64,000 nucleotides of DNA from Nocardia brasiliensis ATCC 700358. Lineage in GTDB: Bacteria > Actinomycetota > Actinomycetes > Mycobacteriales > Mycobacteriaceae. Position 1 is the first letter of the stretch. Every line of letters begins with the position of its first letter. The stretch covers positions 7,936,001 to 8,000,000 of the forward strand of contig NC_018681.1 of assembly GCF_000250675.2 (NCBI RefSeq). The letters run 5' to 3'. A program made the translations under genes and the position numbers. Below the pieces are notes generated by a model. It saw nothing but the letters and a program-made list of their open reading frames with translations, searched no databases and was not told the DNA's origin. Below, piece by piece: positions 49,420 to 57,932 of the stretch.

Positions 49420-51111
49420 GAAACCTTCGCCGGGTACACCATCGAACGCCTGCTCGGCCGGGGCGGCATGGGATCGGTGTACCTGGCCCGCCATCCCCGC
49501 CTGCCGCGTTTGATTGCGATGAAGGTGCTGAACCCGGAGGTGTTCCACGACAAGGAGATCCGAACCCGTTTCGAGCGGGAGGCGGATCTGGTCGCCCGGC
49601 TGGACCATCCGAACATCGTCACCGTCTTCGACCGCGGCGTCGAGGACGAGCAGCTGTGGATCTCGATGCAGTACATCGACGGCACCGACGCCGCCGCGGT
49701 GGACGCCGCCACGCTGGCGCCGGAGCGTGCGGTACAGATCATCGCCGAGACGGCGAAGGCGCTCGACTTCGCGCACAGCCGTGGTGTGTTGCACCGAGAT
49801 GTGAAGCCCGCCAACATCTTGCTGGAGGGCACCGGCGACGCGCTGGACCGGGTATTCCTCACCGATTTCGGCATCGCGCGCTTCCGCGACGACACCGGGC
49901 GGCTCACCCAGACCGGAACCTTCACCGCCACACTGGCTTACGCCTCGCCCGAGCAGCTGTCCGGTGCGCTGCTCGATCATCGTTCGGACCAGTACTCACT
50001 GGCCTGCACGCTGTTTCGGCTGCTGACCGGCACCGTGCCGTTCGACGCCACCAATCCGGTCGCGGTGATCCAGGGGCACTTGCAGGCGCCACCGCCGCCG
50101 GTCAGCCGGTTCCGTCCCGGTCTGCCATCGGCGTTGGACGCGGTGCTGGCGCAGGCGATGGCCAAGCGCGCCGAGGATCGGTTCGGCTCGTGCACCGCGT
50201 TCGCCACGGCCGCTGGGCACGCATTGATCCAGCCCTCACCGAACCGCCCACAGCCGCAACCGTTCTCGCGTCCTCAACCGCAGACCCCGGCGCAGCACCA
50301 CCAGCCACACCCACAGCACCCGGCGCAGGCGCAGCCATACCCGCAGCACCAGCCGCAGGCGCACGCACAGCACCAGCCGCACGCACAACCCCGTCAGCCG
50401 ATAGGCAACCACGCCGCGACCCCGGCCCGCCGTTCGCGGTCGCTCGGGATGGGCCTCGGCCTGCTCCTCGCGCTCGGCTTGATCGCCACGATCACCGTGG
50501 TTGCGCTGCGCGACAACGGATCACCCGGCACCGCGGCCCCCACCACGGTTTCCCCGGCGGACAGCACATCGACGACGAAACCGTCTGCGCCCCCGACCCG
50601 GCCGAGCACCACCCCGTCGCCCACCACCGACCGAGCGGCGATCGGCGCGTACGCCTCGACGCTCAGTGACGCCTTCCCCGGCATGCTGCCCAAAACCACC
50701 GCCACGCAGCTGGTGCATTCCGGAACCGGCTACAACAAGGCGGGTTGCTTCGCCTCGGATCCCGCCGCCGAGCCCGCGGACGACGAGGACCCGCCGCTGG
50801 GCAACTGGCTGGTGAAGTGGCGCTGCTTCGGCGGCCCGAACAAAGCCATCTTCTCCTTCTTTCTGTATGCCTCGCCGGCCGAGGCCCGCGCCGCGCTCGA
50901 CGGACTGCCCGCGAACGAGCGCAGCACGGGCGTCAATCACGGCCGCGAGTTCACCAATTACACGTTGCCGCACAGCAGCAGCAAACGTCCGCGCATGGTC
51001 ACGGATTTCGCCGCGGACCCGCAGCGCGCCTCGATGCTGATGTACTGCGCCGGTTTCATCGCCACCGACGCCGAATTCATGGACTGGTGGACGCGCGCGC
51101 CGTTGACCTGA
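49414..51111 (+). CDS. PknH-like membrane Ser/Thr kinase, third paralogue
   Basis: 565 residues. Kinase domain with GRGGMG, K37, HRDVKPAN and DFGIARFRDD, and the same TQTGTFTATLAYASPEQ activation loop as kinase 2. The linker is unusually Gln/His/Pro-rich (QPQTPAQHHQPHPQHPA). TM is at about 345-367, then a Thr/Ser/Pro stalk and an extracellular sensor (about 405-565) with AGCFASD and WRCFGG cysteines plus a third in LMYCAGF. ATG 49414 is the only start before an in-frame stop at 49396, but it has no ribosome site and lies inside a dispersed repeat. Translation may be coupled to kinase 2 or leaderless. Confidence 0.9.
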   Translation: MLETFAGYTIERLLGRGGMGSVYLARHPRLPRLIAMKVLNPEVFHDKEIRTRFEREADLVARLDHPNIVTVFDRGVEDEQLWISMQYIDGTDAAAVDAATLAPERAVQIIAETAKALDFAHSRGVLHRDVKPANILLEGTGDALDRVFLTDFGIARFRDDTGRLTQTGTFTATLAYASPEQLSGALLDHRSDQYSLACTLFRLLTGTVPFDATNPVAVIQGHLQAPPPPVSRFRPGLPSALDAVLAQAMAKRAEDRFGSCTAFATAAGHALIQPSPNRPQPQPFSRPQPQTPAQHHQPHPQHPAQAQPYPQHQPQAHAQHQPHAQPRQPIGNHAATPARRSRSLGMGLGLLLALGLIATITVVALRDNGSPGTAAPTTVSPADSTSTTKPSAPPTRPSTTPSPTTDRAAIGAYASTLSDAFPGMLPKTTATQLVHSGTGYNKAGCFASDPAAEPADDEDPPLGNWLVKWRCFGGPNKAIFSFFLYASPAEARAALDGLPANERSTGVNHGREFTNYTLPHSSSKRPRMVTDFAADPQRASMLMYCAGFIATDAEFMDWWTRAPLT

Positions 51112-51118
51112 GCCTGCT

Positions 51119-51952
51119 TCAGCCGAAGGTGTGATGCACGAATTCGTGGGTGGGATGGAAGCCGATCGCCTGGTAGATCTTGCCCGCGGTGCGGTTGGCG
51201 ACGTCGGCGAACAGGCATACATCGAGTCCGTCCGAGCGCAGGTCTTGCGCGAGGCCCGCGGTGACGGCGCTCGCGTAGCCGCGACCGCGTAGCGCGGACG
51301 GCGTGTAGACCAGGCCGATGCGCGACCACTTGTACACCGGAATCTGATGGGCGGCAAGACTTACCGGTTGTCCGTCACGTTCCCAGAACCAGAGCTGTCC
51401 CGCCCCGACGCGACGGCGGATGGTGTCGGATTCGGTGGGCAACCAGGTCATCCCCCCGTCGGCGTACATCGCCTCGGACCATTCCAGGCACAACTCGGTA
51501 TCGGATTCGGTGGCCCGGCGCAGTGCCCCCGGCACGTCGGGCACCCGCAACACCCCGAGCCGATAGAGCCGTGCGCGATAGGACTCGTGGAAACCGATGT
51601 CGAAGCGGGCGCTCCAGCGCTCGGCGAACTCGGTCGCGTCGCCGACGAGACCTTCCACACCCGCGGCTTCCGGCTCGACCTCGGCCAGCGCGTCGGCCAC
51701 CTCGCCCGCGCCCTTGTGCGGCAGTTCGCCCAGATAGACGTCGCGGTCCTGGACTCGCATGGCCACCCCGGCCACGGCGCCGTCCTCGGCGTGTAAGGAA
51801 AGGAATCTCGGCGTGCTCGTGCCGGACACGAGACCGGCGATATGGCCGGCGACGCTCGACGTGATCACGGTGTGCCGCAGGGGATCACGGAGCAGGAACG
51901 ATTCGGTGCGCGCGCGGAACTCGGCCGCGTCCGTGGTGATCTCGATCCGCAT
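51119..51952 (-). CDS. GNAT-family N-acetyltransferase
   Basis: 277 residues. The C-terminal half holds the acetyl-CoA-binding motif LVYTPSALRGRGYASAVTAGLA and the beta-bulge region AANQ-like VANRTAGKIYQAIGF, which ends the GNAT fold. The N-terminal half (about 1-135) is a degenerate second GNAT-like domain. The substrate is unknown. ATG 51952 is the only sensible start. It converges on kinase 3 with 7 bp between stops, so no terminator separates them. Confidence 0.88.
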   Translation of the reverse strand: MRIEITTDAAEFRARTESFLLRDPLRHTVITSSVAGHIAGLVSGTSTPRFLSLHAEDGAVAGVAMRVQDRDVYLGELPHKGAGEVADALAEVEPEAAGVEGLVGDATEFAERWSARFDIGFHESYRARLYRLGVLRVPDVPGALRRATESDTELCLEWSEAMYADGGMTWLPTESDTIRRRVGAGQLWFWERDGQPVSLAAHQIPVYKWSRIGLVYTPSALRGRGYASAVTAGLAQDLRSDGLDVCLFADVANRTAGKIYQAIGFHPTHEFVHHTFG

Positions 51953-52020
51953 AGATCACCACGGTAGGCGCCTAAAGCGTTGGGCGCCCATATTTTTCGG
52001 TGACCAGCAAGTTACCGCCC

Positions 52021-52042
52021 GGCGACCGACCGTCCGGTCGCC
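52021..52042 (-). terminator. Hairpin after the two-TM protein gene
   Basis: GGCGACC and GGTCGCC form a 7-bp stem with an 8-nt loop, 29 bp beyond the stop at 52071 on the - strand. Moderate strength and no U tract. Confidence 0.4.
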
Positions 52043-52070
52043 CGACGGCCGGGTCGCGTCGGCGCGGGTG

Positions 52071-52388
52071 TCAGTCGCCTTCGGCGGCAACCGGTTCCGC
52101 GACCACCGATTCGGGGTCGCCGCCGCCGGCACGGAGTTTGAGCAGGACCAACCCTGCGGTGCACGCGAGAATCAATCCGGCGACGGTGATTTCGACGTGT
52201 AGGCCGGCGATGCCGAGGGCTGCCCCGACGAGTCCGCCGACGAAGATGAACCAGGCGACCGCCCGCGAAACAATCGTGGACAGCGAGCGCGCTGGCTTGT
52301 CCGACACGAGATGCTGCGGAGTAGCCGACACCGCATCCTTGGCGGCTGCGGACGACTCCCGCTGCGACGTTGTCGAGTAAGCTCCCAT
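52071..52388 (-). CDS. Small two-TM membrane protein
   Basis: About 105 residues. A polar Ser/Ala-rich N terminus of about 40 residues is followed by two TM helices (about 43-62 and 66-85) separated by a short GLHVE turn, and an acidic C-terminal tail (ESVVAEPVAAEGD). It is not recognised; it may be a holin-like or envelope accessory protein, with no evidence for either. ATG 52388 is preferred over 52391 because GAGGAG is then 6 nt upstream. It is divergent from the lipoprotein gene across 293 bp. Confidence 0.72.
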   Translation of the reverse strand: MGAYSTTSQRESSAAAKDAVSATPQHLVSDKPARSLSTIVSRAVAWFIFVGGLVGAALGIAGLHVEITVAGLILACTAGLVLLKLRAGGGDPESVVAEPVAAEGD

Positions 52389-52681
52389 CATCTACTCCTC
52401 GATGACGCCGATCAGAGAACCAATGCCGCGTTCATCAACACAACGCTTCTCTCATCTGGGTACAGGCGTCTCACGCGTAACTTTGCTCACACGCTACGAC
52501 CACAGCGGGCCACAGGACAGCGACACGTGCCCACGACACGCCGAAGTGACCATTTCGATATCTGAATGAGGACCGTTTACACGCGCCCCGCCGGCGCATC
52601 GTCAGCGACCGCTTCGCCTGGCCGGGCCGTTCCCGCTCGAGTAAGGTGATGCCCACTCGAACCGCATCAGGAGTGTCACCG

Positions 52682-53206
52682 ATGGAGCGCAGCAGGACCA
52701 AGATCGCAGGTCCGGCGATTGCCGTAGGAGCGGTTTCTCTCGGACTCGTCCTCATCGGCGCCTGCGGAGTCGGCAAGCAGGACACCTATGTCGCGCCGCC
52801 GCCGTTGCAGTCGGATCCCAATGTGGTCGCGGCCGCCGCGCAGCACGAAGGCCCGAGCGTAACCGCGCCGAAGATCTCGATCCCGCCCTCGCCGACCTGG
52901 CAGATCGCCCCGTATCAGGCCCCGCACGCGACGCCGTTCACCGGATTCGCCACCACGACCACCGGCGAACCCACCCCGGAGGATCCGAGCCACCCCGCCC
53001 GCGAAGGCGCGTCGAGCACCAGCTCGGCCGAGGAACCGTCCGAAACCCCCACCACCCGTCCGACCAGGCCGGCCACCACGACCAGCCCCCGGGCGACCAC
53101 GACGACGGAAGAGCCGGAGCCGACGACCACCCGGCCGCGCCCGAGCGGCAATCCGTCGTCCGAACATTCACACGACGAATCGACCGGCCTGCCCGACGGC
53201 GAGTGA
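52682..53206 (+). CDS. Lipoprotein with Pro/Thr-rich tail
   Basis: 174 residues. The signal sequence ends in the lipobox LIGAC with the lipidated Cys28, so it is anchored to the outer face of the membrane. The mature protein has no recognised domain: residues 30-85 are Pro/Ala-rich, and the rest is a Thr/Pro/Ser/Glu repeat region (TTTGEPTPEDP, TTRPTRPATTT) likely to be extended in the wall and possibly glycosylated. ATG 52682 has AGGAG about 9 nt upstream; ATG 52646 is rejected. It is followed by a strong shared terminator. Confidence 0.78.
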   Translation: MERSRTKIAGPAIAVGAVSLGLVLIGACGVGKQDTYVAPPPLQSDPNVVAAAAQHEGPSVTAPKISIPPSPTWQIAPYQAPHATPFTGFATTTTGEPTPEDPSHPAREGASSTSSAEEPSETPTTRPTRPATTTSPRATTTTEEPEPTTTRPRPSGNPSSEHSHDESTGLPDGE

Positions 53207-53213
53207 GCCACCT

Positions 53214-53248
53214 CGTGCGGTGGTGCGTGAATCACGCACCACCGCACG
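53214..53248. terminator. Very strong bidirectional terminator
   Basis: A 17-bp perfect inverted repeat, CGTGCGGTGGTGCGTGA and its complement TCACGCACCACCGCACG around a single A. It lies 7 bp after the lipoprotein stop and 3 bp before the opposing acyl-CoA dehydrogenase stop. Confidence 0.85.
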
Positions 53249-53251
53249 GGT

Positions 53252-54376
53252 TCACAGCTCCGGCTGCGAGTACTCGCCGACCTTGTCGCTCAGCACCCGC
53301 AGGTGCTCCAGCGCGCCGCCGAGCGTGCGTTCGATCGCGGTCAGCCGGGCGACGTAGTGGCCCACCGGGTATTCGGCGGTGACGCCGATACCACCGTGCA
53401 TCTGGATGGCCTCCTGGCCGATATGCCGCGCCGAGCGGCTCACCTGCAGCCTTGCCCGCGACGCCACGTGCGGATCGCTCTGTCCGTCCGCGAGCGCGGC
53501 GGTGGCGTAGAGGCTGATGCTGCGGGCGAGCTCCAGCGAGACGTACATGTTCGCCGCGCGCTGGGTGAGCGTCTGGAACTTCGACAGCGTGACCCCGAAC
53601 TGCTTGCGCTGCTTGAGGTAATCGGTGGTAAGCCGTAACGCCTCTTCCATCGCACCCACCGATTCCGCGCACAGGCTCGCCTGCGCCTGCACGGTCACGG
53701 TGCGGATCGCCGCGGCCGCGTCACCCGTGCCGAGCAGTTCGGCGGGCGCCTGGGCGAACTCGAGCTGCGCGGCCCGCTGACCGTCCACCGTGCGGTAGGA
53801 CTTGCGGGTCACCCCGGTCGCACCGGCGTCGACCAGGAACAACCCGGTCTCGCCGCCGGGCAGCAGCGCGCTGACCACGAATTCGTCCGCACTGTCACCG
53901 TGCGCGACCGGATTCTTGACGCCGGTGAGCGTGTACGAATCACCCTGTGCCGCAGCGGAGGTGGTGAGCTCGGTGGCGGGCCAGCGGACGCCGGGCTCGG
54001 CATGGGCGAAGGCGAGCAGCTTGTTGCCCGCCGCGACCTCCGGCAGCAACCGCTGCCGCTGTTCGGCGCTGCCCGCGAGGGTGATCAGGCCGCCCGGCAC
54101 CAGCACGGCGTCCAGGATCGGCTCCGGTGCGAGCCTGCGGCCCACCTCCTCGAGCACCACCATGGTCTCCACCGGACCGGCCCCGACGCCGCCGTCCTCC
54201 TCGGTGAAACTCAGTCCGAGCACACCGAGTTCGGCCAGCTGACGCCACACTTCGCGGCTCCAGCCGAGCTCGGTATCGGTGACCTTCAGCCTGGTCTCCG
54301 GATCGTAGTTACGGGCGAGCAGGTCGCGGACCGTGTCCCGCAGCATGCCCTGTTCATCGGTGAGATCGAAATCCAT
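53252..54376 (-). CDS. Acyl-CoA dehydrogenase, small-type subunit
   Basis: 374 residues, FAD enzyme fold: MDFDLTDEQGMLRDTVRDLLA, LGLSFTEEDGGVGAG, FAHAEPGVRWP (FAD/substrate loop), KQRKQFGVTLSKFQTLTQRAANMY and QMHGGIGVTAEYPVGHYVARL. It resembles PimD-type small subunits and the mycobacterial FadE pairs that form alpha2beta2 heterotetramers, in which each active site needs both chains. It starts 9 bp after the large-type subunit gene, supporting such a pair. The substrate is probably a bulky or dicarboxyl acyl-CoA. Confidence 0.92.
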   Translation of the reverse strand: MDFDLTDEQGMLRDTVRDLLARNYDPETRLKVTDTELGWSREVWRQLAELGVLGLSFTEEDGGVGAGPVETMVVLEEVGRRLAPEPILDAVLVPGGLITLAGSAEQRQRLLPEVAAGNKLLAFAHAEPGVRWPATELTTSAAAQGDSYTLTGVKNPVAHGDSADEFVVSALLPGGETGLFLVDAGATGVTRKSYRTVDGQRAAQLEFAQAPAELLGTGDAAAAIRTVTVQAQASLCAESVGAMEEALRLTTDYLKQRKQFGVTLSKFQTLTQRAANMYVSLELARSISLYATAALADGQSDPHVASRARLQVSRSARHIGQEAIQMHGGIGVTAEYPVGHYVARLTAIERTLGGALEHLRVLSDKVGEYSQPEL

Positions 54377-54385
54377 GGCGGCGCC

Positions 54386-55558
54386 TCACAATCCGAGGAT
54401 CGTGGAGGCGATGATGGTGCGCTGCACCTCGCTGGAGCCTCCGTAGATGGTTGTCTTGCGGTAGTTCAGATAGCCGGGGCCGCTGCGCTGCGCCCAACCG
54501 GGCGAAGCGATCTCGTCCGCGTCGACCGGCAGTGCGTCCGGGCCCGCGATGTCGAGCAGCAGTTCGGTGGCCGCCTGCTGCAACTCCGAGCCACGCAGTT
54601 TCAGCACCGACGAGGCCGGATTCGGCTTGCCCTCCGAGGAATTCGAGACCACGCGCAGCTGGGTGAGTTCCAGGGCGAGCAGCTCGTTCTCCAGTTCGGC
54701 GACCCTGGCCGCGAACAGCGGATCCTCCAGTAGCGTGCCGCTGCCCGACTTGGTCTGCGCCGCATATTCTTTCGCGACGCCGATCTTCACCTTGGTGCGA
54801 CCGACGCCGGTGATGCCGGTGCGCTCGTTGCCGAGCAGGAACTTGGCGTAGGTCCAGCCCATGTTCTCCTCGCCGACCAGCTGATCGGCCGGCACCCGGA
54901 CGTTCTCGAAGAACACCTCGTTCACCTCGTAGCCGCCGTCGATCAGCTTGATCGGGCGGATCGTGACGCCGGGCGACTTCACGTCGAAGAGCAGGAACGA
55001 GATGCCCGCCTGCTTCTTCGGGGCGTTCGGATCGGTGCGCACCAGGCAGAAGATCCAGTCCGCGTACTGCGCGAGCGTGGTCCAGATCTTCTGGCCGTTC
55101 ACGATGTAGGAGTCGCCGTCGCGCACCGCGGTGGTGCGCAGCGAGGCCAGGTCGGAGCCCGCGTCGGGTTCGGAGAAGCCTTGGCACCACCAGATGTCCA
55201 GGGCCGCGGTGGCGGGCAGGAAGCGCTGCTTGAGCTCCTGCGAACCGAAGTGCGCGATCACCGGGCCGACCATCTGCGCGTTGAAGGTCAGCGGGTCCGG
55301 CACCGAGGCGAGCTGCATCTCGTCCTGCCAGAGGTGGCGCTGCATCGGGGTCCAGTCCTTGCCACCCCATTCGACCGGCCAGTTCGGCACCGCGAGACCG
55401 TGCTCGTTGAGGATCTTGTGCGAGCGGACGATGTCGTCGCGGGACAGCTCGCGCCCGTACTTGAACCGTTCGCGGATTTCGGCGGGGATCTCGGTGCGGT
55501 AGAAGTTTCGCAGTTCGTCGCGGAAGGCGACCTCGTCTGGGGACAGGCTTATTTTCAT
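54386..55558 (-). CDS. Acyl-CoA dehydrogenase, large-type subunit
   Basis: 390 residues. MKISLSPDEVAFRDELRNFY, NEHGLAVPNWPVEWGGKDWTPMQ, CQGFSEPDAGSDLASLRTTA, QKIWTTLAQYADW and GGSSEVQRTIIASTILGL mark the PimC-like class. Together with the downstream subunit it would form a heterotetrameric dehydrogenase doing the first oxidation of a beta-oxidation round. ATG 55558 has GGAG about 7 nt upstream; the frame to 55633 is rejected because it crosses a palindromic operator. This is the first gene of a two-gene operon. Confidence 0.92.
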   Translation of the reverse strand: MKISLSPDEVAFRDELRNFYRTEIPAEIRERFKYGRELSRDDIVRSHKILNEHGLAVPNWPVEWGGKDWTPMQRHLWQDEMQLASVPDPLTFNAQMVGPVIAHFGSQELKQRFLPATAALDIWWCQGFSEPDAGSDLASLRTTAVRDGDSYIVNGQKIWTTLAQYADWIFCLVRTDPNAPKKQAGISFLLFDVKSPGVTIRPIKLIDGGYEVNEVFFENVRVPADQLVGEENMGWTYAKFLLGNERTGITGVGRTKVKIGVAKEYAAQTKSGSGTLLEDPLFAARVAELENELLALELTQLRVVSNSSEGKPNPASSVLKLRGSELQQAATELLLDIAGPDALPVDADEIASPGWAQRSGPGYLNYRKTTIYGGSSEVQRTIIASTILGL

Positions 55559-55611
55559 ACGCAGCTCCGTCTGTGTCTCGTACGTCCGAGTCCAAACTAC
55601 CCCTCGGTAAT

Positions 55612-55626
55612 ACTCGACTGTCGAGT
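55612..55626. promoter_or_regulatory. 15-bp palindrome upstream of the acyl-CoA dehydrogenase operon
   Basis: ACTCGAC-T-GTCGAGT is a perfect inverted repeat 54 bp before the start codon, in a locally AT-richer stretch. It is a likely operator for a TetR-type regulator of fatty-acid or steroid catabolism; the regulator is not encoded nearby. Confidence 0.6.
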
Positions 55627-55799
55627 GGATCACAGCGCCGGGACACGCGCGGCCACCTCCGGCTTTGCCGCCAACCCGTTACGCCGGGCGCCTCGCGAGC
55701 AGGTGAACAGCGGTGCTACCTGGGCGATATTTCCGACGAACTGGTACGTTGCTGCACGTGGGTTGGGGACCCCTGAGCCTTGGGTATCGAGGAGTACGA

Positions 55800-56690
55800 G
55801 TGAACGGCAGGACCATCACACGCGCCGCCGCGGCCGTGACCACTCTCGGCATCGGCGCCGCGCTCACCCTCGGCGGCCCCGCCGCCGCCGAGCCCGAACC
55901 GACGCCGCTCGACGCCGGACTCACCCACCTCACCGAGACCGCGGGTCCCGATCCGGCCGTGCAGGCCGGAGTCGGCGCGCTCACCCAGTACACCAAGCTC
56001 GTCGACGTGGCCGCACTGCGCCACATCACCAGCGCGTTCACCCCGTTCGCCTATGCCGCACCGACTTTCGGCTGCGGCAGCCTCGGCCCGATCACCACGA
56101 TCATCGCGGCCGCGAGCACCGACGGCGCCGGCAACAGCCAGGACCTCAACGTCGCGCCGGGCACGCTGCGCTTCAGCGCCACCCCCGCGCACTCCGGCAT
56201 CCCGTTGGCCTCCGGGCTCGTCGTGGCCTGGGTGAACATCAACAACGGCGCCAGCGGCATCGATCCGCTCGATGACCTGACCGAGTACGGGCTGCCCTCG
56301 CTGTCCAAGACCGTGCGCAGCGGCCCCGGCACCGTCATCGCCTCGATGTGGGGCATCATCGACTACCCGGGCGCGCACTGCGTGATGACGCCGACCGTCG
56401 GCACGTTCATGGTGCCGGAGCAGCCGGCGAGTCATCCGGCCAACCCGGCCGACACGAACGCACCCGGTGTGGTCGCCCCCGGCCCGAACGGCACCGTGAC
56501 GGGCCCGGCGCCCGAGCCCGCACCGACCACCGCGCAGCAGCCCGCACCCGCGCCGCTGCCCGCCGCCCCGGCGCCGGAACCCGCGCCCGCCCCGGCACCG
56601 GCCCCCGCGCCCGTCGCGCCGACCACCCCGGCCCCGCCTGCGGGCACCTCGGTGCACGGGGAGTTCAGCAAGCCGACCACGGGCAACTGA
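55800..56690 (+). CDS. Secreted protein with Pro/Ala-rich C-terminal tail
   Basis: 296 residues. Signal peptide about 1-29, cut after AAA/E. The globular part (about 30-205) has two cysteines (FGCGSLG and AHCVMTP) and Ile/Gly-rich strands such as GPITTIIAAAS and SGLVVAWVNINNG. The C-terminal 90 residues are a low-complexity Pro/Ala/Glu tail (PAPAPLPAAPAPEPAPAPAP) of the kind used to cross the cell wall. There is no domain name I can support; similar proteins are frequent in Nocardia. GTG 55800 has GAGGAG 6 nt upstream. Confidence 0.8.
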   Translation: MNGRTITRAAAAVTTLGIGAALTLGGPAAAEPEPTPLDAGLTHLTETAGPDPAVQAGVGALTQYTKLVDVAALRHITSAFTPFAYAAPTFGCGSLGPITTIIAAASTDGAGNSQDLNVAPGTLRFSATPAHSGIPLASGLVVAWVNINNGASGIDPLDDLTEYGLPSLSKTVRSGPGTVIASMWGIIDYPGAHCVMTPTVGTFMVPEQPASHPANPADTNAPGVVAPGPNGTVTGPAPEPAPTTAQQPAPAPLPAAPAPEPAPAPAPAPAPVAPTTPAPPAGTSVHGEFSKPTTGN

Positions 56691-56697
56691 TCCTGGC

Positions 56698-57840
56698 CTA
56701 CCGCAGCTTCGCGAAGAAGGCGCGGATGTCGGCCGTGTGCATCTCCGGAAGTTCCATCGCCACAAAGTGATTGCCGGTGTTGCCGGACGGCCAGTGTGCG
56801 ATGTCGTTGTCCCGCTCGGCAAGTCGCCGCATCAACGCCGACCCGCCGCCGTACACCCCGGTCGGTACCGCCCGCTGCCCCTTGGGCCAAGCGAATCCGT
56901 TCTCGCCCAGGCCGTTGTACATCGGCCAGGAAGAGCTGGCCGCGGTGTTGGTGAACCAGTAGATGCTGACGTTGGTCAGCAGGTGATCGCGCTCGATGAC
57001 GTCCTCCGCGAGGTCGGCGAGCGGAGTGAACTCGTTGAACTTATGCATCAGCCAGGCCAGTAGACCGACCGGGGAATCGGTCCACGCGTGTGCGAAGGTC
57101 TGCGGCGCCGCGTGCAGCAGCTCGTGGTGATTCACCCCGGTCATCCACTGCTGCATCAGCTCCCACTCGGCGCGCTCGTCGGGCGTCATGGTCGGCACGT
57201 CGGCCGCGGTCGGCATGCCGATGCCGCCGTCGAGGTGCACGCCGATCACCCGGTCCGGCGCCGCGATGGCCAGTTCCGGTGCGACATACGCGCCGAGATC
57301 GCCGCCCTGCGCGCCGAACCGCTGATAGCCCAGTCGATCCATCAGCACGAGCCACATCTCGGCTACCCGCTGCGGCGTCATGCCGAGTTCCACCGGCGCA
57401 GCAGAGAAGGCGAAGCCCGGCACCGACGGGACCACGACGTGGAACGCCTGCGCCGAATCGAGGCCGTGCTTGCGCGGATCGGCGAGCAGGTCGATGGTCT
57501 TGCTGAATTCGACGAACGAATTGGGCCAGCCGTGGGTCAGGATCAGCGGCACGGCGTCCGGCTCGGGCGAGCGCACGTGCACGAAATGCACGTCGAGACC
57601 GTCGATCTCGGTGACGAACTGCGGAAACTCGTTCAACGCCGCTTCCTGTGCGCGCCAGTCGAATTCGGTACGCCAGTATTCGGCGAGCTCGCGCAGGTAG
57701 TCGACGGGCACGCCGCGCTGCCAGCCCGCGCCGGGCAGCTGCGCCGACCAGCGGGCCCGGCCCAGCCGGTCGCGCAGGTCGTCGAGCTCGGCCTGCGGGA
57801 TCTCGATGCGGAACGGGCGGACGGCGATGTTGTCGGTCAT
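56698..57840 (-). CDS. Epoxide hydrolase with EHN domain
   Basis: 380 residues. An N-terminal EHN segment (FRIEIPQAELDDLRDRLGRARW) precedes an alpha/beta-hydrolase: oxyanion HGWPNSFVEF (103-112), nucleophile D181 in GAQGGDLGAYV, and histidine H358 in TGNHFVAMELPE. This is the microsomal-type family that opens epoxides to diols. ATG 57840 has AAGGAG 9 nt upstream. It is divergent from a WYL regulator gene with a palindromic operator between, so induction by its substrate through that regulator is likely. It ends 7 bp from the convergent secreted-protein gene. Confidence 0.92.
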   Translation of the reverse strand: MTDNIAVRPFRIEIPQAELDDLRDRLGRARWSAQLPGAGWQRGVPVDYLRELAEYWRTEFDWRAQEAALNEFPQFVTEIDGLDVHFVHVRSPEPDAVPLILTHGWPNSFVEFSKTIDLLADPRKHGLDSAQAFHVVVPSVPGFAFSAAPVELGMTPQRVAEMWLVLMDRLGYQRFGAQGGDLGAYVAPELAIAAPDRVIGVHLDGGIGMPTAADVPTMTPDERAEWELMQQWMTGVNHHELLHAAPQTFAHAWTDSPVGLLAWLMHKFNEFTPLADLAEDVIERDHLLTNVSIYWFTNTAASSSWPMYNGLGENGFAWPKGQRAVPTGVYGGGSALMRRLAERDNDIAHWPSGNTGNHFVAMELPEMHTADIRAFFAKLR

Positions 57841-57890
57841 CGGGGGTGCTCCTTGCCTGTTGTGCGAACGAAAACAACGGTAGGAGGCAT

Positions 57891-57911
57891 CTAGGACCAT
57901 TTATGTCCTAG
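57891..57911. promoter_or_regulatory. Operator between epoxide hydrolase and WYL regulator
   Basis: CTAGGAC and GTCCTAG, a perfect 7-bp inverted repeat with a 7-nt AT-rich spacer. It lies 51 bp before the hydrolase start and 22 bp before the regulator start, in the right place for control of both. Confidence 0.6.
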
Positions 57912-57932
57912 TTATCTGGAATTCTGGAATTC

